Shown in pieces: positions 55,736 to 63,729 of a stretch of DNA of 64,000 nt. Each line of letters begins with the position of its first letter. Position 1 is the stretch's first letter. Source of the stretch: Alicycliphilus denitrificans_A (lineage in GTDB: Bacteria; Pseudomonadota; Gammaproteobacteria; Burkholderiales; Burkholderiaceae_C). The stretch spans positions 248,001-312,000 of the forward strand of contig NZ_CP126238.1 of NCBI RefSeq assembly GCF_044792555.1, given 5' to 3'. The position numbers and the translations under genes were made by a program. The notes beneath the pieces are model-generated. The model worked only from the letters and a program-made list of their open reading frames with translations, had not been told where the DNA came from and made no database searches.

Positions 55736-55765
55736 GGCGCAGGCGCTCGGTACAGCGCCTGCGCC
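55736..55765. promoter_or_regulatory. perfect 12-bp hairpin upstream of GntR gene
   Basis: GGCGCAGGCGCT and AGCGCCTGCGCC are exact complements around a 6-nt loop. The hairpin ends 21 bp before the GntR start codon. It could be a GntR operator, an attenuating hairpin in its leader, or the upstream control site of the divergent aldehyde dehydrogenase operon. Confidence 0.6.
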
Positions 55766-55786
55766 AGAGTCATCGGGTAATCCAAA

Positions 55787-56479
55787 ATGAGCAAAAACCG
55801 GCAGTCAGCCATGGACGCGGGAGTCTTCCCTCAGGCCGAACTTTCCCCGCAAGTCGCCGCGGTCATTGAAGCCATAGAGACCGACATCATTCGCGGCATC
55901 ATCCTGCCGCGCACCCGGCTTATCGAAGACCACCTGATGGAGGACTACAACGCCAAACGCCATGTGGTGCGTGCCGCGTTGACCGAGTTGCAGCGCCTGG
56001 GCGTGGTGGTCAAGCCGCCGCATCTGGGCGCGCGCATCCGGCGCTTTGACGCGCAGAGCCTGGAGGACCTATACCATTTCCGCGCTGTGCTGCATCGCGC
56101 CGCCGTCGAGGCTTTGCTGTTGCCGGTGGAGGAGCATCGCCTTGAGCCCGTGCGTGCCGCCGCACAGGCCCATGCGCAGGCGGCCGCCTCGGGAGATCTG
56201 ATCGCCATCCATCGGACGAACATGGCCTTTCACCGCCTGTTCTACGGCTTGTGCCTCAACCCCTATATCGCCGAATCCATCCGCCTGCATGACTGGCTCA
56301 GCTTTCCGGCGCGCGCCTATGCCATCGCCGACCGCCAGGCGCTGGAGCGTGCCTGCGCGGAGCATGCGCAAATGGTGCAGGCGCTTGTCGATGCGGACCG
56401 CCCGCGGCTGGTGGAGCTGGTGCTCGGTCACATGCGTCCGGCGTGGCAGATCTACGCTGAGAAATACCTTTCGCGCTGA
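55787..56479 (+). CDS. GntR family transcriptional regulator (FCD domain)
   Basis: 230 residues. AIETDIIRGIILPRTRLIEDHLMEDYNAKRHVVRAALTELQRLGVV is a FadR-type winged helix, and HFRAVLHRAAVEALLL starts the all-helical FCD effector domain with its metal-binding His residues. FCD regulators respond to organic acids. It is divergent from the ALDH-HIBADH-Bug operon, its likely target. The 3' end overlaps the convergent PPTase gene by 28 bp. Confidence 0.92.
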   Translation: MSKNRQSAMDAGVFPQAELSPQVAAVIEAIETDIIRGIILPRTRLIEDHLMEDYNAKRHVVRAALTELQRLGVVVKPPHLGARIRRFDAQSLEDLYHFRAVLHRAAVEALLLPVEEHRLEPVRAAAQAHAQAAASGDLIAIHRTNMAFHRLFYGLCLNPYIAESIRLHDWLSFPARAYAIADRQALERACAEHAQMVQALVDADRPRLVELVLGHMRPAWQIYAEKYLSR

Positions 56480-57048
56480 GTCCGCCACGCCAGCGCCGCC
56501 ACCAGATCGGAGCCGGCCCAGCCCGGCAGGTGGAGGGCGGCCACGCGCACCCCGGCCAGCCGCGCGGCCACGGCCGGCGAGTATTCGGCCAGGGCCAGGC
56601 CCACACACTTGAACGCCGCCTCGTGCGCCGCCCAGTGGCGTGCAAATACTTCAAAAAAAGGAGCTGTTAACGCTTGCCTGTCAAGCGTTTCAAGCTGATT
56701 TTGTCCAAAGAACAGGGCCGCCGTGCGCCATAGCTCGGCGCGCCCGGCCGTGCGCGGCACGGCCTGCACGTCCACGCCCACCGCGCCATGCGGGCACCAG
56801 GCAGCGAGCGACAGGCCGGGCGCATGGCTGATCGACAGGCCGATCGCGTCCAGTGCCGCGGCGCCGCCAGCGGTCCAGGCCAGGCGCGGCGGCATACCGC
56901 GCACCTCGCTCACGCTGAGCGCCTGCGGCGTGCAACCGAGGTGCACGGCCAGCGCCCGTGTCAGCGCGGCGCGGGCCAGGGCGCGCGCATGGTCGCGTTC
57001 CTGTGCCGGCGTGGCGGCATGGGGCAGGCGGGTAGCGACTGCCAGCAC
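56452..57048 (-). CDS. 4'-phosphopantetheinyl transferase superfamily protein
   Basis: About 198 residues from the GTG at 57048, after AAGGAG about 12 bases upstream. A GTG overlapping the synthetase stop is an alternative, since the frame stays open far upstream. GVDVQAVPRTAG and RHWAAHEAAFKCVGLALAEYSP carry the Mg-binding Asp and the WxxxEAxxK motif. It should transfer phosphopantetheine from CoA to Ser578 of the synthetase. About 19 residues (FGQNQLETLDRQALTAPFF region) come from a copy of the dispersed palindromic repeat. Confidence 0.85.
   Translation of the reverse strand: MLAVATRLPHAATPAQERDHARALARAALTRALAVHLGCTPQALSVSEVRGMPPRLAWTAGGAAALDAIGLSISHAPGLSLAAWCPHGAVGVDVQAVPRTAGRAELWRTAALFFGQNQLETLDRQALTAPFFEVFARHWAAHEAAFKCVGLALAEYSPAVAARLAGVRVAALHLPGWAGSDLVAALAWRTQRERYFSA
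56650..56705 (+). repeat. dispersed palindromic repeat, copy 9, inside the PPTase gene
   Basis: GAGCTGTTAACGCTTGCCTG and then CAAGCGTTTCAAGCTGATTTT, one of the best-preserved copies, lies wholly within the coding frame between the two catalytic motifs of the PPTase. Confidence 0.8.
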
Positions 57049-57101
57049 GCGCGGGGGTATTGCTCCTTCCCCAGAGGGGGAGGAAGTAAAACGCGATGGC
57101 C

Positions 57102-60100
57102 TCAGCGCCACGGCGCCGCCGGCAGGCCATGCCAGCGCGTGCCGGCCGGTATCTGCTCGCCCTTCATGACCAGCGTCAGCGGCCCCAGCTGCGCATCGTC
57201 GCCCACCTGCGCGCCGTACAGCACGGTGCAGCGCGGCCCCAGCGTGACGCGGCGGCCGATGCGCACATGGTCGATCTTCATCACCCGATCCTCGAACAAA
57301 TGTGTCTGCGGGCAGCAGCGCGCGTTGAGCTCGCTGTGCGCGCCGATGTGCACGCAGTCGAACTCGGTGAGGTCGGTGGTGTCCAGGTACACGCCGCGGC
57401 CGATGTCGGCGCCCAGCAGCCTGAGCGCGTCGTTCAGCCAGGGCGTGCCGCGCAGGTAGCGCAGGAACCAGGGCACGGCCACGCCCTCGTACAGGTTGGT
57501 GGCGGCCTCGGAGAGCCAGACGAAGGGCGTCCACATGGGCATGGCGCGGCGCTCGTAGCGGCGCATGACGAGCCACTTGAACAGCACCACGAAGCCCAGC
57601 GTGGCCATGCCGAACAGCACGCCGCTGAGCGCCAGGTCCAGCGCCACGGCGGCCCAGCGGCCCTCCTCGGCCAGCGGCATGGCGTCCAGCACGATGGCAT
57701 AGCCGGCGGCGATGACCAGTGCGTGCGGCACGGCGATGCGAAACGCCTCCACCGTACCGCGCGCCAGCTTGCGCCAGCGCGAGGGCGCGAACGTGAGGTG
57801 CTCGGCAAAGCCCGTCACCTGCTCGCGCGCGGGCAGGTGCAGGGGCGGCGCGCCCAGCCAGGTGTCGCCCGGCCGCATGGCGGCATTGCGCGGCACGGTG
57901 CTCAGCACGCCGATGAGCATGTCCTCGGGGATGGTGGTGCCGTCGGGCACGTAGGCGCCGTTGCCGACGAAGCTGCGGCGCGAGACCACCGTGGGCCGCA
58001 CGCTCATCCAGCCGCCGTCGATCTGCTCGTCGCCCAGCATCACGGCGTCGGCGATGAAGCAGCCGTCGCCCAGCGTCAGCATGTCGGGCACCACGCCCAG
58101 CGCCGTGGACAGCTCGGTCTCCTTGCCCACCTGGGCGCCCAGCAGGCGGTACCAGCTGGCCGAATACACGGTGGCGTAGATGCCGTGCAGCACCGCCAGG
58201 CTGGCCTCCTGGATCTGGTTCACCAGCCACTTGGCGAGGTAGCGGTTGCTGTGGACCGGCCAGCTGCCCGCGCGCATGCGCGGCAGGAAGGCCCAGCGGA
58301 TCAGCGCCGACAGCAGCACGGTGGCCAGGATGAACACCAGGCTGGCCGGCAGCGCCAGCAGGAAGAATTTGGCCAGGCGCAGGCCGAAGGCCTGCCAGGC
58401 GGTGATGTCGCCCTCGTCGAGCAGCGGGCGCACGGACAGCTGCGGCAGGTCCAGCCAGTCGATGAACATGAAGGTGGGGAACACCGGCATGAAGAACAGC
58501 ACCGCCACGGCCACGGCGGCCAGGGCGAAGAACGCGGCCTCGGCCGCGCGGCGCTGGCTGCTCACGGGCGGGCGCGCCGGCAGGCTGGCCGGGTCGAAGT
58601 CGCCGCGCTCGCGCGCCGGCGAGCCGTGCCAGACCTTGCGCGCCGGTATGTGCTGGCCGGCGGCCAGCGCCGACTGGCCCTCCAGGTGGCCGAAGTCGCC
58701 GATGCGGGTGTCGCCCTCGATCACGGTGTAGGAGCCTATGCAGGCCTGGGCGCCGATGGCGATGCGGCTCAGGTGCAGCCGCCCGCCCTCGACCCGGGCG
58801 TTCTCCAGATAGGCGCCGTTGCCCATGCTGGTGCCCGCGCCAATGGTCACCAGGTGCGGCACGCGCAGCGTGGTCGAGCCCAGCACCACCTCCGGCCCGA
58901 TGCGCGCGCCCAGCAGGCGCAGCCAGGCCGGGTACAGCGGCGAGCCGTTGATCAGGTACACGGGCACGGCGTCGAGCAGGCGGTCCACCAGCCACCAGCG
59001 GTAATAGATCCAGCCCCACAGCGGGTAGCTGCCCGGCGCCAGGCGAGCGGCGATGAGCCATTTGCCGGCCCAGGCCAGGGCGAAGTTGGCCAGCAGGGCG
59101 CCGAGGAAGGCCAGCACCGAGATGGCGATGGCGCGCGTGACCGAGTCGCCCGGGTCGCCGGTGTAGAAGTGGTAGGTGAAGAACGGCGCCAGCCACTGCG
59201 CCATGTTGAGCAGCACCAGGAACGGAATCGCCAGGCCCTGGGCGATGCCGCAGCGCCAGCGGCGCCAGCGGCCGTGCAGCAGAAAGGGCCGGGCCGTGCC
59301 TGCGGCGCCTGTATCGACCATGCCGGCTGCCAGCGCCTGGGCGATGGCGCCGATGCGGCGCTGGCCGTAGATGTCGCTCACCGTGGCCTGGGCAAAGCGC
59401 GCGTCCTGCCGCAGCGCCGAGGTCAGGCGCGCGGCCAGCAGCGAATGGCCGCCCAGGTCGTTGAAGAAGTCCAGCTCGCGGCGAATGGGCTGGCCCGGAA
59501 AGAGTTTTGCGAGCGCGGCAAACAGCACGGCCTCGGCGGGCGTCTCGGGCGCATCGCTGCCCGCGTCGGGCTCGGCGGCTGTCAGGGCCTGGCTCTTGAG
59601 CCGCTTGCGGTCGATCTTGCCCGAGGACAGGCGCGGCATGGCGGGCAGGGCCTCGAAGCGCGCCGGCACCATATACGGCGGCAGCTTGTCGGCCAGCGCC
59701 TGGCGCAGTGCCTGGCGCAGTGCCCTGGCTTCGGGCGGCTGGCCGCTGGCGACGTAGAAGGCCACCAGCTGATCCATGCCGCCGTCGTCGCGCAGCAGCA
59801 CGGCGGTGGTGCCCACGCCCGGCTGCGCGGCCAGCACGGCCTCGATCTCGCCGAGCTCGACGCGAAAGCCGCGCACCTTGACCTGGTCGTCGGCGCGGCC
59901 CAGGCATTGCATCTGCGGCCGGCCGTCGGCCCTCAATTCCACGCGCGCCAGGTCGCCGGTGCGGTACAGGCGGGCTTCGCCCGCGTTGCGCGCCCAGGGA
60001 TTGGGCAGGAATTTTTCCGCCGTGAGCTCGGGCCGGCCCAGGTAGCCGGCGGCCACGCCGGGCCCGGTGATGCACAGCTCGCCGGTTTCGCCAAAGGGCA

Positions 60101-61175
60101 GCAGCGTGAGGGGCGGCACGACGCCATCGACGATGCTTTCGGGCGCGATGACGGCGATCACCATCAGGCCGTAGTTGGGCAGGGCCTCGCCTATGGTCAC
60201 GGGCTCGCCCGCGTGCAGCTCGGCCAGGCTCGCCGAAACCGTGGCCTCGGTGGGGCCGTAGGTGTTGAACATGCGCCGTGCGGGGGTGGCCCACTGGTCC
60301 ACCAGCGCCTGCGGGCACATTTCGCCGCCCAGGTTGATCAGGCGCAGGTTCGGCACGTCCTGCGCGAACAGCGCCAGCAGCGTGGGCACGGCGTGCAGCA
60401 CGCTGATGTCGTTCTCGATCAGCGCGCGCGGCAGCGCCTCGGGGTCGCCCGCGACCTCCTGGGGTGCGAGCCACAGCGTGGCGCCCACCAGGTAGCTGAT
60501 CCAGATCTCCTCGAAGCTCATGTCGAAGGCGACCGAGAAGCCCTGGTACACGCGATCCTGAGCGCGCACGCCCAGGCGTTCGTTCTCGCTGCGCAAAAAG
60601 TGGCAGATGCTGGCCTGTGTGACGGCGATGCCCTTGGGCTTGCCGGTCGAGCCGCTGGTGTAGATGACGTAGGCCGGGTGCCCGGGCAGCGCGTCCTGGC
60701 GCCGGCGCAGTACCGTATCCGCCAGCGGCGCGAGCAGCGCCTGTGCCGTCAGGATTTGTGCCGAAATCCCATCCTGGCCTTGTATGGCGGGCGCAAGCTG
60801 CTCCGAAACCAATAGTGCCTTGGCGCCCGCGTCGGCCAGGCACACCGCGATGCGCTCGGTCGGCACCTGGGCGTCGAAGGGCAGCCAGGCGGCGCCGGTC
60901 TTGGCGATGGCGAGCTGGCAGATGAGCAGCTCCATGCCGCGCGGCAGCCACAGGCCAACCATGTCGCCGGGGCGCACGCCCGCCGCGATGAGCCGGTGCG
61001 CGGCGCGGTCGGCCGCGGCGTCGAGCGCGGCGTAGCTCAGGTGCTCGGCGCCGGCGATCAGGGCGGTCTTGTCCGGCAGGCGCGCCGCCGTGGCCTCGAA
61101 CAGGTCGGCCAGGATTTCATGGCGCAGCAACTCGGGCCGCTCGGGGCCGTACAGGATGGGCAGGGAGGATGGCAT
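57102..61175 (-). CDS. Pls/PosA-type single-module non-ribosomal peptide synthetase with membrane C-terminal part
   Basis: 1357 residues. Adenylation domain, about 25-530: YTSGSTGKPKG, NTYGPTEATVS, LYRTGDLAR and SSGKIDRKRL. Carrier domain: GGHSLLAARL with S578. Then three pairs of membrane helices alternate with three soluble domains of hexapeptide (left-handed beta-helix) type. Examples are VTIGAGTSMGNGAYLENA, LGDGCFIADAVMLGD and VRIGRRVTLGPRCTVLYG. No condensation or thioesterase domain is present. This is the layout of epsilon-poly-L-lysine synthetase (Pls). The DNA ends 54 bp before the PPTase start. An A-domain code is discussed under findings. Product unknown, possibly a homopolymer of a basic amino acid. 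Confidence 0.92.
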   Translation of the reverse strand: MPSSLPILYGPERPELLRHEILADLFEATAARLPDKTALIAGAEHLSYAALDAAADRAAHRLIAAGVRPGDMVGLWLPRGMELLICQLAIAKTGAAWLPFDAQVPTERIAVCLADAGAKALLVSEQLAPAIQGQDGISAQILTAQALLAPLADTVLRRRQDALPGHPAYVIYTSGSTGKPKGIAVTQASICHFLRSENERLGVRAQDRVYQGFSVAFDMSFEEIWISYLVGATLWLAPQEVAGDPEALPRALIENDISVLHAVPTLLALFAQDVPNLRLINLGGEMCPQALVDQWATPARRMFNTYGPTEATVSASLAELHAGEPVTIGEALPNYGLMVIAVIAPESIVDGVVPPLTLLPFGETGELCITGPGVAAGYLGRPELTAEKFLPNPWARNAGEARLYRTGDLARVELRADGRPQMQCLGRADDQVKVRGFRVELGEIEAVLAAQPGVGTTAVLLRDDGGMDQLVAFYVASGQPPEARALRQALRQALADKLPPYMVPARFEALPAMPRLSSGKIDRKRLKSQALTAAEPDAGSDAPETPAEAVLFAALAKLFPGQPIRRELDFFNDLGGHSLLAARLTSALRQDARFAQATVSDIYGQRRIGAIAQALAAGMVDTGAAGTARPFLLHGRWRRWRCGIAQGLAIPFLVLLNMAQWLAPFFTYHFYTGDPGDSVTRAIAISVLAFLGALLANFALAWAGKWLIAARLAPGSYPLWGWIYYRWWLVDRLLDAVPVYLINGSPLYPAWLRLLGARIGPEVVLGSTTLRVPHLVTIGAGTSMGNGAYLENARVEGGRLHLSRIAIGAQACIGSYTVIEGDTRIGDFGHLEGQSALAAGQHIPARKVWHGSPARERGDFDPASLPARPPVSSQRRAAEAAFFALAAVAVAVLFFMPVFPTFMFIDWLDLPQLSVRPLLDEGDITAWQAFGLRLAKFFLLALPASLVFILATVLLSALIRWAFLPRMRAGSWPVHSNRYLAKWLVNQIQEASLAVLHGIYATVYSASWYRLLGAQVGKETELSTALGVVPDMLTLGDGCFIADAVMLGDEQIDGGWMSVRPTVVSRRSFVGNGAYVPDGTTIPEDMLIGVLSTVPRNAAMRPGDTWLGAPPLHLPAREQVTGFAEHLTFAPSRWRKLARGTVEAFRIAVPHALVIAAGYAIVLDAMPLAEEGRWAAVALDLALSGVLFGMATLGFVVLFKWLVMRRYERRAMPMWTPFVWLSEAATNLYEGVAVPWFLRYLRGTPWLNDALRLLGADIGRGVYLDTTDLTEFDCVHIGAHSELNARCCPQTHLFEDRVMKIDHVRIGRRVTLGPRCTVLYGAQVGDDAQLGPLTLVMKGEQIPAGTRWHGLPAAPWR

Positions 61176-61192
61176 GGACGCTGCGCCCGGTG

Positions 61193-61720
61193 TCAACCGT
61201 CCGGTGTCATCTCCAGCTGCATCATGATCATGTTCACCAGCGTGTGCACCGTGGGCCGGCCGGTCTCGATGATGTAGTGCGCGGCCTCGCGGTACAGCGG
61301 GTCGCGCGCGCGGTAGAGCTCGCGCAGGCGCTCCAGCGGGTCTGCCACCTGCAGCAGCGGGCGTGTGCGGTCGTGGCGCAGGCGCTTGAAGATGTCGTCG
61401 GCCGAGGCGCGCAGGTACATCACATGGGAAAAGCCCTGGCGCAGGGTGGCGCGGTTGTCCGGGCGCAGCACGACGCCGCCGCCGGTGGACAGCACCATGG
61501 CGCCGGGCTCGGCCGCCAGTTCGGCCAGCAGGGCGGCCTCGTGCGCGCGAAAGGCGGCCTCGCCATGCTGCTCGAAGTAGCTGCGTATGCTGCAGCCCAG
61601 CTGCTGCTCCAGCCGCTGGTCCATGTCGACGAAGGGCAGGTCCAGACGGCGCGCGAGCTGCCGGCCGACGGTGGATTTGCCGCAGCCGGGCATGCCGACC
61701 AGGGCGCAACGCGTTTGCAT
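61193..61720 (-). CDS. aroK: shikimate kinase
   Basis: 175 residues. GMPGCGKSTVGRQLARRL is the P-loop, FVDMDQRLEQQLGCSI binds shikimate, STGGGVVLR is the third site, and RTRPLLQ the lid. All active-site blocks are intact. It phosphorylates shikimate in aromatic amino-acid synthesis. It is the upstream neighbour of the Pls-type gene (17-bp gap), so co-transcription is likely. No aroB is adjacent, unlike the usual aroK-aroB pair, so this may be a second copy. Confidence 0.9.
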   Translation of the reverse strand: MQTRCALVGMPGCGKSTVGRQLARRLDLPFVDMDQRLEQQLGCSIRSYFEQHGEAAFRAHEAALLAELAAEPGAMVLSTGGGVVLRPDNRATLRQGFSHVMYLRASADDIFKRLRHDRTRPLLQVADPLERLRELYRARDPLYREAAHYIIETGRPTVHTLVNMIMMQLEMTPDG

Positions 61721-61803
61721 GCTTGAGGGTTCGTAAGTTGGGTGGTGACTGGCGAGTGTAAGAGCCGGCGCATGCCGCCCGCCGGCTTGCGCACAATTGC
61801 CCC

Positions 61804-62700
61804 ATGCCTGACACCCAACACAAGCTGCGCTCGCTGGCAGCACGCCTGACCCGCCCCCTGGCGCCGCTGCTGCGCGCCGTGCAGCTGTGGCTGGACGCGG
61901 ACGGCCTGCGCATGAGCGCCGCCATGTCGTTCTACGGCATGCTGAGCCTGGCGCCGCTGCTCTTGCTGCTGGTGGGCCTGCTGGGCTGGTGGATAGACAA
62001 GGCCTACCTGGAGAGCAGCCTCATCGCCCAGGTGCAGGGCGTGATGGGCGCGCGCGGCGCCGAGGTGGTGCGCATGGCGCTGGCCAGCGCCCAGGCGCCG
62101 GCGCAGGGCCGGCTGGCCTCGGTGGCCGGTTTCGTGCTGCTGCTGCTGGGCGCGACAGGGGTGTTTGCCGAGCTGCAGAAGGCGCTGCAGCGGCTGTGGC
62201 TGCATGGCCAGAGCGCCCCCGTGCGCCAGGCCTGGTGGCGCATGGCCACGCTGCGGCTGCGCGGCCTGGCCTATGTGCTGGCCCTGGGTTTCCTGCTGCT
62301 GGTGTCGCTGGTGCTGTCCACGGCCATCAAGATGCTGGCCACCTGGGCCAGTGCCCTGCTGCCGTTCGGTACGGGCCTGCTGCTGCAGCTGCTCAACGAG
62401 GCCGTGTCCTTGGCGGTGCTGCTGCTGCTGTTCCTGGGGCTGATGCGCATGGGCAGCGGCCCCAAGCCGCCGCTGCCCTGCCTGCTGTTCGGCGCCGCGG
62501 TGGGGGCGGTGCTGTTCACCGTGGGTAAGCAGCTGCTGGCGCTGTACCTGACGCGGGCGGCCGTGGTCTCGGCCTATGGGGCGGCGGGCTCGCTGGTGGT
62601 GTTGCTGATGTGGATCTACTTTTCATCGGCGGTGCTGCTGTTTGGTGCCAGCTGCGCACGGGCGCTGGAGGAGGCGCGCGCGGGAGGCGCGCCAGGGTGA
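61804..62700 (+). CDS. YihY/BrkB family membrane protein
   Basis: 298 residues with about six membrane helices. LRMSAAMSFYGMLSLAPLLLLL and GVFAELQKALQRLW are the family landmarks, and YGAAGSLVVLLMWIYFSSAVLLFGA is the last helix pair. Once called ribonuclease BN, the family is now regarded as inner-membrane proteins of unclear function. It is divergent from the shikimate kinase gene. Confidence 0.9.
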   Translation: MPDTQHKLRSLAARLTRPLAPLLRAVQLWLDADGLRMSAAMSFYGMLSLAPLLLLLVGLLGWWIDKAYLESSLIAQVQGVMGARGAEVVRMALASAQAPAQGRLASVAGFVLLLLGATGVFAELQKALQRLWLHGQSAPVRQAWWRMATLRLRGLAYVLALGFLLLVSLVLSTAIKMLATWASALLPFGTGLLLQLLNEAVSLAVLLLLFLGLMRMGSGPKPPLPCLLFGAAVGAVLFTVGKQLLALYLTRAAVVSAYGAAGSLVVLLMWIYFSSAVLLFGASCARALEEARAGGAPG

Positions 62701-62825
62701 CCGCTGTTTACGACCGTTACAGCCGCCGCGCAATTGTGAAGCCGGGGCCAGGGTAGCCTCGCCAGCTTCCGCATGGCCCGGCGTCCGGGCATGCGCGCCT
62801 CGTACCAACAACACAGGAGGGCTTC

Positions 62826-63590
62826 ATGAACCCCGCAACCACCCCCGCCGCCGCGGCCCAGCCCGCGGCCAGCGTGAAATGGCTCTGGGCCGCCGTGGGC
62901 GCGCTCGGCGTCAGCGTGCTGGCCCTGGGCGGCACGCTGCTGGCGCAGAGCCCGCGCGGCGACGCGCCGCCCGCGGCCCAGGCCGCCGCACCGCGCACGC
63001 CGGAGTCCGAGATCATCAATGAAAAAACGCCTCAGGCGCCCATGCAGCAAGCGTTGACAGCTCCTGATTCGAGAGCGATGCGCAGTGCCCCGCCGCAGGC
63101 CTACGCGCAGCCGCCGCTGCCGCCCGAGCGCGCACCCGTGCGCCAGGCCGATCCCTACCTGCAGCCCGCCGCCCAGGGCCGGCCCGCGGCGCCGGCCTGC
63201 GCCAGCTGCGGGCGCGTGGAGTCGGTACGGGCCATCGAGCAGGCGGCCCCCGCCACGGGCCTGGGCGCGGTGGCCGGGGGCGTGCTCGGCGGCGTGCTGG
63301 GCAACCAGGTCGGCAAGGGCTCGGGCCGCACGGCCGCCACGGTGCTGGGCGCCGTGGGCGGCGGCTATGTGGGCCACAAGGTGGAGGAGCGCGCCCGCAG
63401 CACCACCGTCTACCAGATGCGCGTGCGCATGCAGGACGGCTCGGTGCGCAGCTTCACGCGCGCCCAGCCCCTGGCCGAGGGCACGCCGGTGCGCGTGCAG
63501 GGCAAGAGCTGGCGTGTGGACGATGGCAGTGGCGATGCGGGGGGCGCCGGCACCCAGCAGCCCGTGCGGGTGGTGGACAGGGGGTATTGA
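62826..63590 (+). CDS. glycine-zipper 2TM domain membrane protein
   Basis: 254 residues. One membrane helix lies near residues 18-40 (WLWAAVGALGVSVLALGGTLL). A proline/alanine-rich linker and the glycine-zipper region GLGAVAGGVLGGVLGNQVGKGSGRTAATVLGAVGGGYVGHKVEE (about 144-187) follow. The C-terminal strand part resembles SlyB/17-kDa surface antigen relatives. AGGAGG precedes the ATG. Residues about 65-81 (INEKTPQAPMQQALTA) are encoded by a copy of the dispersed repeat. Confidence 0.85.
   Translation: MNPATTPAAAAQPAASVKWLWAAVGALGVSVLALGGTLLAQSPRGDAPPAAQAAAPRTPESEIINEKTPQAPMQQALTAPDSRAMRSAPPQAYAQPPLPPERAPVRQADPYLQPAAQGRPAAPACASCGRVESVRAIEQAAPATGLGAVAGGVLGGVLGNQVGKGSGRTAATVLGAVGGGYVGHKVEERARSTTVYQMRVRMQDGSVRSFTRAQPLAEGTPVRVQGKSWRVDDGSGDAGGAGTQQPVRVVDRGY
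63018..63068 (-). repeat. dispersed palindromic repeat, copy 10, inside the glycine-zipper gene
   Basis: The minus strand reads GGAGCTGTCAACGCTTGC and then GGCGCCTGAGGCGTTTTTT. It matches the family's left arm and T-rich end and lies wholly in the linker-coding part of the gene. Confidence 0.7.
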
Positions 63591-63729
63591 GGCCCCGCTG
63601 CGCTCCCTCCCCCTCTGGGGGAGGGCTGGGGAGGGGGCCAGCGACGCGTGAACTGGGATGCCGGCAAGATGCCGGCGCTCCTGCCCCCATCCCCACCTTC
63701 CCCCAGGGGGGGAAGGAGTAAGAGCGGCC
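63591..63729. other. 139-bp intergenic region with G/C-rich repeats
   Basis: CTCCCCCTCTGGGGGAG near 63608-63624 is a short hairpin, and a similar string (TTCCCCAGAGGGGGAG) recurs at 57068-57083 in the PPTase gene. GATGCCGGCAAGATGCCGGCG follows. No gene is seen. It may hold the terminators of the two convergent genes. Confidence 0.45.

Noticed and set aside
57096..60815. Open frame of about 1240 codons on the plus strand opposite the Pls-type gene
   Set aside because: It is the G/C-rich mirror of the synthetase gene, has His/Gly/Arg/Gln-rich low-complexity content, no family motif and no ribosome site.
57049..60951. The PPTase frame stays open for about 3.9 kb upstream
   Set aside because: Only the last 198 codons carry motifs; the rest is a shifted reading of the synthetase gene.
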